Of a stretch of DNA of 64,000 bases, positions 1 to 6,777 are shown one piece after another. The stretch's first letter is position 1, and every line of letters starts with the position of its first letter. The DNA lies in contig CAWHQR010000004.1 in NCBI GenBank assembly GCA_963831605.1, positions 1-64,000 of the forward strand, in the 5' to 3' direction. The DNA comes from DASUPK01 sp963831605 (GTDB taxonomy: Bacteria; Actinomycetota; Thermoleophilia; Solirubrobacterales; 70-9). The notes beneath the pieces were generated by a model, which had not been told where the DNA came from, searched no databases, and worked only from the letters and a program-made list of their open reading frames with translations. Made by a program: the position numbers and the translations under genes.

Positions 1-293
1 TTGCAATTCCCCACAAGCATCTGACCAATGGGCAAGCAGCCAGGTTCTTCGGACAGCTACCTGGACCGAACGCGGAGGGTCGTGCGGTGGCGCTGCAGGC
101 ACGGGTCGGTCGCAAGTGGCGGACGTTCAAGCAGGTGCAAACCCGAGACGGCGGGCGCTTTCGTGGCAAGTACCGGTTCACCCAGACGGTCGGCCGGGTT
201 CGATACATCTTCCGGGCGCTCGTCAAGAACCAGAGCGGCTACCCCTACGATCCGGGCGCATCGCGGAAGCGCAAGCTCGTCGTGCGCGGCTAG
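1..293 (+). CDS. C-terminal fragment of a secreted/surface protein
   Basis: An open frame enters from the left edge and ends with TAG at 291-293, so only about 96 C-terminal residues are visible. The visible part is basic and rich in Gly, Arg and aromatic residues (ALQARVGRKWRTFKQV, GRYxF-type strands, FRALVKNQSGYPY), which resembles the beta-rich Ig-like repeat domains at the end of large secreted actinobacterial proteins. This domain assignment is inference from residue pattern only. The stop codon shares the tetranucleotide CTAG with the stop of the convergent gene on the other strand. Confidence 0.6.
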   Translation, partial: AIPHKHLTNGQAARFFGQLPGPNAEGRAVALQARVGRKWRTFKQVQTRDGGRFRGKYRFTQTVGRVRYIFRALVKNQSGYPYDPGASRKRKLVVRG

Positions 294-733
294 GGCGTCG
301 GCTTTTCGGCCTTTTTCGAAAGGCACCGAGCGATCACAGTGATCGTGGCCTGATTTGCCCCATCGGCTGCTGAGCTCACGACCCAACCTTCGCTGATCGG
401 GTCTGAGCCAATCAGGGCCGCATGGTCGCTGTCGACAAATCCTCCGCCTGAAACCACGCGCGTGCCGGCAGGACAATGGACAGTCGCGGTCGCGCTTGAA
501 AATTTGCCATCGGGCCCACCGGGATCGCTGAACGTCGTTTGGTCCCTCACCTCAATCAGGCGCGTGAGGTCGCGCGCCGTCACGTTGTACGGCCGGATGC
601 TCTTCGTGGTCACGGAGTTCTTGGGTGCTGTCGCTTTCATGGCGATCGCTGTGGTTCCCCCGGCGACCGCGATGACTAGCGCCAGGCTGGCCGCCGCGTT
701 CGCGTAACTGAGATTCCGTCTGAGCCAATTCAC
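290..733 (-). CDS. Small secreted protein of unknown function
   Basis: A 147-residue protein with an N-terminal hydrophobic segment at about residues 10-33 (NAAASLALVIAVAGGTTAIA) that acts as signal peptide or anchor. The mature part has two cysteines (VHCPAG, IARCLSK) which could form one disulfide, and a Gly-rich VVSGGGF stretch. This N-terminal style is common in secreted proteins of Thermoleophilia; the function is not known to me. A GGAGGGAGGATCC-like purine-rich stretch just upstream of the ATG serves as ribosome binding site. It converges on the preceding fragment with a 4-base CTAG overlap. Confidence 0.7.
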   Translation of the reverse strand: MNWLRRNLSYANAAASLALVIAVAGGTTAIAMKATAPKNSVTTKSIRPYNVTARDLTRLIEVRDQTTFSDPGGPDGKFSSATATVHCPAGTRVVSGGGFVDSDHAALIGSDPISEGWVVSSAADGANQATITVIARCLSKKAEKPTP

Positions 734-831
734 CGGATCCTCCCTCCTGTGACTGCTCCTTCAAACCCGCATGGGGCTCATTTGACGCGGCGACCTTATA
801 GCCGCCATCAGAAAATGAAAGTCTCCCAGCC

Positions 832-1890
832 GTGACATCAAGGGAGAGATTCTTCTTGGGGGGCACCGCGGTCATCACGGCGGTCGCCGGGGTGCTGCGT
901 TATTCCGGCGCTGACGCCGTACTTGCCTTCGCCGCCGCGACTTTCGCTCTCGCTGGACTTGCGTGGGTGGTCGCCCTGGCGACCGAGCAGGTCGGGATGC
1001 GCTTCGGGCCGGCCGTCACCGGCTTCCTGCAGTCGACTCTCGGCAACCTGCCCGAGTTCTTCATCGTGCTCTTCGCGCTCAGCAACGGCGAGCTCGTGGT
1101 CGCGCAGACCTCCCTGATCGGGTCGATCTTCGCCAACGCCCTGCTGGTGCTCGGGCTGGTGATCGTCGCCGGCACGATCACGGCCGACGACAGCTGCATG
1201 CGATTCCGCCACCGATTGCCGCAGGACACGGCGACCCTGTTGCTCGTCTCGCTCTTCGTGATCGTGATCATCGGCCTTTCGATCGCCTCCTCGGACAAGG
1301 CGAGTCATCACATCGAGGGGCTCTCCAACATCGGTGCGATCTGCCTGCTCGTCGTCTACGGGGCCTGGATCTGGGGGTACCTGCGTTCGGACCCCGAGCC
1401 GAGTGAGGCTGGGGAGGAGGAGACCAAGCCGCGGTTCTCGATGGCATTCGCAGTGGTGCTGCTGACGATCGCCGGCGTCGGGGCGGCGTTTGTCTCGGAC
1501 TGGTTCATCCACGCCCTCGACCCGGCGGTGCAGTCCCTCGGCATCTCCAAGGCGTTCGCAGGGCTGGTGATCGTCGCCATCGCCGGCAACGCCGTGGAGA
1601 ACTTCACCGGGATCTTCCTTGCCGCGAAGGGCAAATCCGATCTGGCGATCTCGGTGGTGAAGAACTCGGTCGCCCAGATCGCGGCCTTCCTCTTCCCGGC
1701 CCTGGTGCTGACCTCGCTGCTGTTCACCACGCACCTGACCTTCGCCCTAGCGCCCGTCTACATAGGGGCGCTCTTCCTCACGGCGATCGCGATGTGGCAG
1801 ATCACAGGCGACGGCGAGGCCCAGCTGTTCGAGGGCCTTGCGCTGATCGCCATCTACGTGGTGCTGGCGGCGTTCGCGCTCTACGACTGA
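832..1890 (+). CDS. Calcium/proton antiporter (CaCA/Cax family)
   Basis: A 352-residue polytopic membrane protein with about 11 hydrophobic segments. It carries the duplicated alpha-repeat signature of the cation/Ca2+ exchanger superfamily: GNLPEFF at residues 71-77 followed by LIGSIFANALLVLG, and GNAVEN at 252-257 followed by SVVKNSVAQIA. The acidic residues in the GN-x-x-E motifs are those that bind Ca2+ in Cax proteins. An acidic cytoplasmic loop (EPSEAGEEETKP, about 189-200) separates the halves, as in the family. The likely role is Ca2+ or Na+ efflux against H+. The start is GTG at 832 with no strong Shine-Dalgarno; a start slightly downstream is possible. Confidence 0.88.
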   Translation: MTSRERFFLGGTAVITAVAGVLRYSGADAVLAFAAATFALAGLAWVVALATEQVGMRFGPAVTGFLQSTLGNLPEFFIVLFALSNGELVVAQTSLIGSIFANALLVLGLVIVAGTITADDSCMRFRHRLPQDTATLLLVSLFVIVIIGLSIASSDKASHHIEGLSNIGAICLLVVYGAWIWGYLRSDPEPSEAGEEETKPRFSMAFAVVLLTIAGVGAAFVSDWFIHALDPAVQSLGISKAFAGLVIVAIAGNAVENFTGIFLAAKGKSDLAISVVKNSVAQIAAFLFPALVLTSLLFTTHLTFALAPVYIGALFLTAIAMWQITGDGEAQLFEGLALIAIYVVLAAFALYD

Positions 1891-1957
1891 ACGGCGATAA
1901 GTGCGACGTCGTCTAGTCCACGCGTCACGGCTGTCGCGGTGGACTGCGCCTTGGCGC

Positions 1958-2048
1958 GGAGGGTTGAGCTCTCGAGGCGAGAGGCGTCACTCAGGATGGC
2001 TGCGTCCAGCCGCGAGGGCTGGTTCCGGTTCGAGTCCGGCGCCCTCCT
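1958..2048 (+). tRNA. tRNA-like element, possibly a divergent or decayed tRNA-Leu(CAG)
   Basis: A 91-nt stretch folds like a class II tRNA. Acceptor arms GGAGGGT (1958-1964) and GCCCTCC (2041-2047) pair over seven positions with one G-U. The T arm is TCCGG-TTCGAGT-CCGGC (2024-2040, one mismatch). A long variable arm pairs CCAGCC (2006-2011) with GGCTGG (2017-2022). A loop CTCAGGA (1990-1996) on a 4-bp stem would give anticodon CAG (Leu) with T33 and G37. Against a working tRNA: short anticodon stem, irregular D arm, U at position 73, no encoded CCA. I cannot decide between divergent gene, pseudogene and chance. Confidence 0.33.
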
Positions 2049-2107
2049 CCTCAATTGTCTCTGGGTGGTGCACGGGACCCGCGTACCATTGCGGCACTGA
2101 GTGACGC

Positions 2108-2160
2108 ACGGGACAAGGTCCCGTTTCAACCTCGAACGGCCCGCTTCGGCGGGCCGTTCG
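2108..2160 (+). terminator. Two stacked hairpins, the second a strong terminator-like stem
   Basis: The first hairpin is ACGGGAC-AAG-GTCCCGT (2108-2124). The second is a perfect 12-bp stem 2133-2144 / 2149-2160 closed by a TTCG tetraloop and followed by CTTTCGCCCC. No protein gene ends nearby on the + strand after 1890, so it probably terminates a transcript carrying the antiporter and/or the tRNA-like element. Confidence 0.6.
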
Positions 2161-2265
2161 CTTTCGCCCCTAGCTGTCTTCGAGCTATCGGCAGTTTGGC
2201 TGGCCGAGCCGTCCAAATTCGACTTTGGCTCATCCGCACGATTGGGCGACTCTTGACACCGCCGA

Positions 2266-2454
2266 CTAAGGGTCGTTGCGAACCGGCGTGGGGCGCTCCG
2301 CGGGGCGGTCGCCCTGATGTTTCGCGACCAAGGTGTCGTGGCGGGCCGGCGGCACGGAGCGATGCGAGGAGCCGCCGAGCGAGGGGAACATCGAGGCGGC
2401 GGCGAGCACAGCGAGAACGACCACCAGCCAGGTCCGGAGCTTGGCTCGACGCAT
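2266..2454 (-). CDS. Putative small secreted or anchored peptide (62 aa)
   Basis: The frame encodes 62 residues beginning MRRAKLRTWLVVVLAVLAAA: a basic n-region, a hydrophobic core and small residues, a good signal peptide or membrane anchor. The remainder is basic and Pro-rich with no recognisable domain. An AGAAAG stretch about six bases before the ATG is a plausible ribosome binding site. Alone on its strand between a terminator and csoR. The hydrophobic N-terminus favours a real gene, but there is no homology I can cite, so the call is tentative. Confidence 0.42.
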   Translation of the reverse strand: MRRAKLRTWLVVVLAVLAAASMFPSLGGSSHRSVPPARHDTLVAKHQGDRPAERPTPVRNDP

Positions 2455-2516
2455 CCCGGCTTTCTACCCGATCGTCCGCGCCGAAAACGCCGGGAGCAAG
2501 TGAACGGGCCGGATTC

Positions 2517-2801
2517 CTACGAGGAGACCAGCCGGCCGACCGCGCCCATCAGCTCCTGCACCTGCTCCTCGGATGCGCCCTTGCCGCCGCGCATGCAGTT
2601 GCGGACGTGGTCGTCGACCAGGGCGAGCGCGATCTTGTTGAGCGCCGCCTGGGCGGCCTCGATCTGGGTGAGGACGTCGATGCAGTAGCGGTCCTCCTCG
2701 ACCATCCGGGTCACGCCGCGCACCTGGCCCTCGACGCGGGCCAGCCGCTTCAGGAGGTCGTCCTTCGATGCCTTGTATCCGGGTGTCTTCGTGTCGGTCA
2801 T
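2517..2801 (-). CDS. csoR: CsoR-family copper-sensing repressor
   Basis: A 94-residue all-helical DUF156/CsoR protein (LLKRLARVEGQVRGVTRMVEED... typical of the family). The ligand set expected for Cu(I) sensing is visible: Cys40 (RYC), His65 (DDH) and Cys69 (RNC), the C-H-C arrangement of true CsoR rather than the nickel (RcnR) or sulfide (CstR) versions. I chose the ATG at 2799-2801 because the longer frame to 2876 would run through the palindromic operator and into the divergent gene. Cu(I) binding should release the operator lying just upstream and induce the divergent permease operon. Confidence 0.9.
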   Translation of the reverse strand: MTDTKTPGYKASKDDLLKRLARVEGQVRGVTRMVEEDRYCIDVLTQIEAAQAALNKIALALVDDHVRNCMRGGKGASEEQVQELMGAVGRLVSS

Positions 2802-2810
2802 GTTCCGAGC

Positions 2811-2830
2811 ATACCCCCATGGGGTATAGT
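2811..2830. promoter_or_regulatory. CsoR-type operator overlapping a -10 box
   Basis: The inverted repeat ATACCCC-CAT-GGGGTAT (2811-2827, with a perfect CCCCATGGGG core) lies between the divergent csoR and permease starts. It matches the A/T-flanked G/C-tract type of CsoR operators. The right arm overlaps TATAGT (2825-2830), a good -10 for the + strand gene whose ATG lies only 8 bases further on at 2839, suggesting a leaderless mRNA repressed by direct occlusion. Confidence 0.7.
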
Positions 2831-2838
2831 CGTCAACC

Positions 2839-4098
2839 ATGGCGGATGTGATCTCGACGATCGGCGAGGGGCTCAAGCAGTCCTTCCTGATGGCCTACGA
2901 GGTCTGGTGGGCCCTGGTGCTCGGCTTCGCGATCTCCGCGATCGTCCAGGCCTGGATCCCGCGGGAGAGGGTCGAGTCGGCGCTCTCGGGCAGCGGCTTC
3001 GTACCGCTGGCGAAGGCCACCGGCCTCGGCGCCGCCTCCTCGTCCTGTTCCTACGCCGCGATCGCCATCGCGAAGTCCCTCTTCCAGAAGGGCGCCTCGG
3101 CGGCGACCTCGCTCGCCTTCCAGTTCGCCTCGACCAACCTGGTCTGGGAGCTCGGCCTCGTCATCTGGATCCTGATCGGGTGGCAGTTCACGCTGGCGGA
3201 GTTCGTCGGCGGGATCGTGCTGATCGCCCTGATGGCGATCCTGCTGCGGCGCTTCGTCTCGCCGAAGCTGGAGGAGGAGGCGCGCGAGCACGCCCAGCAG
3301 GCGCAGGTCTCCCACATCCACACGGCCACGGAGACGAAGGGGGACTGGAGGGAGCGGCTGACGTCGGCGAACGCCTGGTCCGACGTCGCCCACAACTTCC
3401 GCGGCGACTGGCAGATGCTCTGGAAGGAGATCTCGATCGGCTTCCTGCTCGCCGGCTTCATCGGCCTGCTGGGCAACGACTTCTTCAACTCGCTCTTCCT
3501 CCAGGACGCGCCGCCGCTGGTCAAGACGATCGAGAACGTGATCGTCGGACCGATCATCGCGGTGCTCAGCTTCGTCTGCTCTGTCGGCAACGCGCCGCTC
3601 GCCGCGGTGCTCTGGTCGGGCGGGATCAGCTTCGCCGGCGTGATCGCGTTCATCTTCGCCGACCTGATCGTGCTGCCGATCGTCGCCGCCTACATCAAGT
3701 ACTACGGTCGCGCCTATGCGCTCCGGATCACGGCGCTGATGTTCGTGGTGATCGTGATCGCGGCCCTGATCGTGGACGCGCTCTTCAGCGCTCTCGGCCT
3801 GATTCCGGACACGCGGCCGTCGCGCGACGAGATCTTCAGCTCGGTCCAGTTCGACTACAAGCTCTGGCTCAACCTCCTCGGGCTGGTGATCTTCGTGGCG
3901 CTCTTCTGGCTGACCGCCCGGCGGGGGGTCACCGACCCCGTCTGCGGGATGAAGGTGGATCGCACCCAGGCGCTCCACGCTGCACACGCCGGGCGGACCT
4001 ACCACTTCTGCTCCGAGAACTGCCGCTCCCAGTTCCAAGCCGATCCGGAGGCGTACACCCGAAAGGGAGCGCCCGCTGCCGCGGCCCATGCCCACTGA
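2839..4098 (+). CDS. YraQ/ArsP-like permease fused to a YHS metal-binding domain
   Basis: A 419-residue protein with about 9-10 membrane segments of the DUF318 (PF03773, YraQ/ArsP) permease family. Two related motifs are visible, GAASSSCSYAAIAIAKS (near residue 57) and SFVCSVGNAPLAAVLWSGG (near 235), the repeated Cys-Ser hairpins of this family. After the last membrane segment, residues about 363-410 form a YHS domain (DPVCGMKVD ... YHFCSENCRSQF) with the Cys and His ligands used for Cu or other soft metals. Divergent from csoR behind a CsoR operator, so a copper-responsive export function is likely. It overlaps the following methyltransferase by 11 bases. The substrate itself is inference. 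Confidence 0.85.
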   Translation: MADVISTIGEGLKQSFLMAYEVWWALVLGFAISAIVQAWIPRERVESALSGSGFVPLAKATGLGAASSSCSYAAIAIAKSLFQKGASAATSLAFQFASTNLVWELGLVIWILIGWQFTLAEFVGGIVLIALMAILLRRFVSPKLEEEAREHAQQAQVSHIHTATETKGDWRERLTSANAWSDVAHNFRGDWQMLWKEISIGFLLAGFIGLLGNDFFNSLFLQDAPPLVKTIENVIVGPIIAVLSFVCSVGNAPLAAVLWSGGISFAGVIAFIFADLIVLPIVAAYIKYYGRAYALRITALMFVVIVIAALIVDALFSALGLIPDTRPSRDEIFSSVQFDYKLWLNLLGLVIFVALFWLTARRGVTDPVCGMKVDRTQALHAAHAGRTYHFCSENCRSQFQADPEAYTRKGAPAAAAHAH

Positions 4099-4747
4099 GC
4101 GGCGTGGCTACCTGCCGGCGCTCCGCTTCTCCGCCCTGACGCGCATCTACGACCCGGTGGTCAGGGCCACGAGCAGGGAGGGCCGCTTCAAGGAGATGCT
4201 GGTCGAGCAGGCCGCACCGGCGGCCGGCCAGCGCATCCTCGACCTCGGCTGTGGCACGGGCACCCTGGCGATTCAGGTGAAGCGCCGGCAGCCGGGCGCC
4301 GAGGTGGTGGGGCTGGACGCCGATCCCGAGATGCTCGGCCGGGCCCGCGCCAAGGCGGAGCAGGCGGGCGTCGAGCTCCGTCTCGCGGAGGGGATGTCCG
4401 ATGAGCTGCCCTTCGAGGACGGGAGCTTCGACCGGGTGCTCTCGACCCTCTTCTTCCACCACCTCGATCCCGAGCCGAAGCGCCGCACCGCGCGCGAGAT
4501 CGCCCGCGTCCTGCGCAGGGGCGGGGAGCTCCACGTGGCCGACTGGGGAGCCCCGGCCGACCCGCTGATGGCGGCCGCGTTCCTCTCGATCCGGATGCTC
4601 GACGGCTTCGAGAACACCGCCGACAACGTTCACGGCGAGCTGCCGCGGATCTTCGAGGAGGCCGGGCTCGAGCACGCGGAGCAGACCGACCGGCTCCGGA
4701 CCGTCCTCGGGACCCTGGCGCTCTACCGGGCCGATCGGCCGGCCTGA
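4088..4747 (+). CDS. Class I SAM-dependent methyltransferase
   Basis: A 219-residue protein with the SAM-binding motif I LDLGCGTGTL at residues 51-60, an acidic residue ending strand 2 (VVGLDAD), motif II LPFEDGSFDRVLSTLFFHHL and the post-motif RVLRRGGELHVADWG. This is the UbiE/Methyltransf_11 type. It lacks the conserved cysteines of arsenite methyltransferase (the only Cys lies in motif I), so ArsM is unlikely despite the neighbouring ArsP-like permease. The 11-base overlap with the permease means co-transcription and probably translational coupling. The methyl acceptor cannot be told. Confidence 0.8.
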   Translation: MPTERRGYLPALRFSALTRIYDPVVRATSREGRFKEMLVEQAAPAAGQRILDLGCGTGTLAIQVKRRQPGAEVVGLDADPEMLGRARAKAEQAGVELRLAEGMSDELPFEDGSFDRVLSTLFFHHLDPEPKRRTAREIARVLRRGGELHVADWGAPADPLMAAAFLSIRMLDGFENTADNVHGELPRIFEEAGLEHAEQTDRLRTVLGTLALYRADRPA

Positions 4748-4767
4748 CGCCGCGCTTTCGACTCGTA

Positions 4768-5388
4768 TTACTCGAGCGAGAAGGGCGGGTACTCGTCGGT
4801 GACCAGGATGATCGCGTAGGCGGCAACCCGCAGTGCCCACCGCTGCCATCCCATCACGAAGTCGAACACCCCTCGCGGATAACGCCCGGTGAACAGGATC
4901 GCGAACCAGGCGTAGATCACCGCGAAGAACACTCCGATCCCCAGGAAGAACAGCACCACGTAGTGGGGGATCGCCAGGAACCACTTGACCAGCGGCATCC
5001 CGCGGGACAGATCGGTCTCGACGTTCGGGTACTCGAACTCCAGCTGGACCCATTGCTCCTCGTCCGTTGACGGGTACTGGTCGTTCATCAACACGGAATA
5101 GGTGTGGACTCGCGCCAGGAACCGCAGCAGCTCGCGGTTCCAGTCGAACCACCAGCGCGGGTACTTCCCGACGAACAGGATCATCAGCAGCGGTCCGAAG
5201 AACAGGATCCCGCCCGCACCGACGTAGCCCGTCGCCTGATCCCCCCAACCGCCGAACAGGTAGTGGTTGACGGTGGCGAGCACGATCGCAATCGGAATCA
5301 CCATGAAGACCCGGAAGAAGGAGGTCAGCCGATCCAGCTCCCGGTCCGGATACTCCACCGAATAGGTCAGGGGATAGCTCTCGTCCAT
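4768..5388 (-). CDS. DUF4389 membrane protein
   Basis: A 206-residue protein opening YPLTYSVEYPDRELDRLTSFFRVFMVIPIAIVLA, the hallmark of DUF4389 (PF14333). It has about four membrane segments (roughly residues 25-45, 55-75, 128-150 and 160-195) with paired repeats of the pattern 'RYPRWWFDWNRELLRF' and 'RYPRGVFDFVMGWQRW', so the protein looks like an internal duplication. DUF4389 proteins are common in Actinobacteria but their role is unknown. The gene stands alone, divergent from the PhzF gene. ATG with GGGAGTGAG just upstream as ribosome binding site. Confidence 0.82.
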   Translation of the reverse strand: MDESYPLTYSVEYPDRELDRLTSFFRVFMVIPIAIVLATVNHYLFGGWGDQATGYVGAGGILFFGPLLMILFVGKYPRWWFDWNRELLRFLARVHTYSVLMNDQYPSTDEEQWVQLEFEYPNVETDLSRGMPLVKWFLAIPHYVVLFFLGIGVFFAVIYAWFAILFTGRYPRGVFDFVMGWQRWALRVAAYAIILVTDEYPPFSLE

Positions 5389-5471
5389 GTCTCACTCCCT
5401 TGTTGGTTGCCGTCCCGCGAAAACCGTACGCCGGGGATCGGACCGCAGCGCGCGATCGCCATCATCTGCGC

Positions 5472-6326
5472 ATGACCCACCGCATCGCCTGGCTCGATGT
5501 CTTCACCGAGGTGCCGCTGGCAGGCAATGGCCTGGCCGTGGTCGCAGATGCCGACGGCGTCAGCGACGACGCCATGCTCGCCCTGGCCCAGGAGACGCGG
5601 CTCTCCGAGACGACCTTCGTCCAGTCGCCCTCGGCCGACGGCGCGGACTACCGCAACCGGATCTGGGATCCCCATGAGGAGCTCCCCTTCGCCGGCCATC
5701 CCTCGCTGGGGACAGCCGTGGCCGTCGCGCGCTGGCGCGGGCTCGACGAGGCGAGCTTCGTGCAGGAGACCGGCGCCGGTCTGCAACCGATCGACGTCCG
5801 CAAGGGGAACGGAAGCTGGAGTGCGTCGATGCTCCAGAACGAGGCCGAGTTCGGGCCGGAGCTGGACCGCGACGCGGTGATGACGGCCGTCGGCCTCCGC
5901 GCCGACGACTCGCACCCCGAGCTGCCGCCCCAGGTCGTCTCGACCGGGATGCCGCACGTGATGGCTCCCGTGGCGGAGCACGAGGCCCTCGCCCGTGCGC
6001 TGCCCGACTACTCGACCATCTACGAGCTCTCCGAGCCGCATGGCTCGATCGTCATCTACCTGGCCTGGCTCGATCCCGACGGCGTGACGGTTCGCGCACG
6101 ATCCTTCACCCGGACCGCCGAGATGGGTGAGGACCCGGCGACGGGGTCAGCGGCCGGGCCACTGGGTGCCTACCTCCACCGGCGCGAAGGGCGCGAGCGG
6201 ATCCGGATTCGCCAGGGCGAGGAGATGGGCCGCCCGAGCGTCCTCGATGTCGAGATGTCCGACGGCCGGCCCCGGGTCTCGGGCGGCGTGGTCCCGGTGA
6301 TCGACGGAGAGGTCAGCCTGCCGTAG
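5472..6326 (+). CDS. PhzF-family isomerase/epimerase
   Basis: A 284-residue protein of the diaminopimelate-epimerase fold. The family features are FTEVPLAGNGLAVV (residues 11-24, GNG where GNP is usual), the catalytic Glu in LSETTF (residue 46), PFAGHPSLGTAVAV in the first half and EDPATGSAAGPLGAYL in the second. PhzF proteins isomerise small metabolites; in this context no phenazine genes are present, so the substrate is unknown. The start ATG at 5472 was preferred over 5400 because homology begins there. It overlaps the 3' end of the convergent merR gene by 14 bases. Confidence 0.85.
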   Translation: MTHRIAWLDVFTEVPLAGNGLAVVADADGVSDDAMLALAQETRLSETTFVQSPSADGADYRNRIWDPHEELPFAGHPSLGTAVAVARWRGLDEASFVQETGAGLQPIDVRKGNGSWSASMLQNEAEFGPELDRDAVMTAVGLRADDSHPELPPQVVSTGMPHVMAPVAEHEALARALPDYSTIYELSEPHGSIVIYLAWLDPDGVTVRARSFTRTAEMGEDPATGSAAGPLGAYLHRREGRERIRIRQGEEMGRPSVLDVEMSDGRPRVSGGVVPVIDGEVSLP

Positions 6327-6777
6327 CCCGGCCGGCGCGCTTGCGCCCGAGCGCCCGGAGCCTGTCCCGGACCCGGCGGCGCTTCGTCTCCAGCTCGCCG
6401 CGCAGCGCTTCGATCTCGTCGCGGCGGTGGCGCACGAGCTCCAGCTGGTTCTCGATGTGCCCGAGCGACTGCTCGAGCACCTCGCGCTGGCGGACGGGGT
6501 CGTCGATGCCCTCATGCCATTCGCGCCGCAGCGCGGCGCGGGCGGTCTCGGCCGCAGCCAGTCCGCCAAGCTCCTCGAGCGAGACACCGAGCAGCTCTCG
6601 AAGCCTGAGCAGCTCCTGAAGCCGCTCGAGATCCTCATCGCCATAGGTGCGATGGGCACCGGGCTCCCGCGCCTGCTCGGAGGGGAGCAGGCCGATCTCC
6701 TCGTAGTAGCGGATCGTCCTCGGCGTGGTGCCCGTGAGCTTCGCCATGTCCCCGATGCGGAGGCGGCGCTCACTCAT
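6313..6777 (-). CDS. MerR-family transcriptional regulator
   Basis: A 154-residue regulator with an N-terminal winged helix-turn-helix (residues 4-26, IGDMAKLTGTTPRTIRYYEE, then GLLPSEQAREPGAHRTYGDED) typical of MerR. The C-terminal half is a long charged coiled-coil (about 95-145, LEQSLGHIENQLELVRHRRDEI...) with no metal-binding cysteines, suggesting a small organic ligand. The ATG overlaps the stop of the upstream MFS transporter (ATGA at 6774-6777), so the two are one operon and the regulator very probably controls the transporter through the palindrome at 8281-8296. Confidence 0.88.
   Translation of the reverse strand: MSERRLRIGDMAKLTGTTPRTIRYYEEIGLLPSEQAREPGAHRTYGDEDLERLQELLRLRELLGVSLEELGGLAAAETARAALRREWHEGIDDPVRQREVLEQSLGHIENQLELVRHRRDEIEALRGELETKRRRVRDRLRALGRKRAGRATAG

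Larger units (their letters stand above)
1891..2265. other. 375-bp region without protein gene
   Basis: Between the antiporter and a small minus-strand ORF I see no credible coding frame. The region holds the tRNA-like element and the double hairpin described separately; 2161-2265 shows nothing I can interpret. Confidence 0.5.

Noticed and set aside
1958..2048. tRNA-Sec (selenocysteine)
   Set aside because: The long variable arm fits, but no loop offers TCA with T at position 33 and the acceptor cannot reach 8 bp.
4088..4747. Arsenite methyltransferase (ArsM) beside an ArsP-like permease
   Set aside because: The protein lacks the conserved cysteines that bind arsenite.
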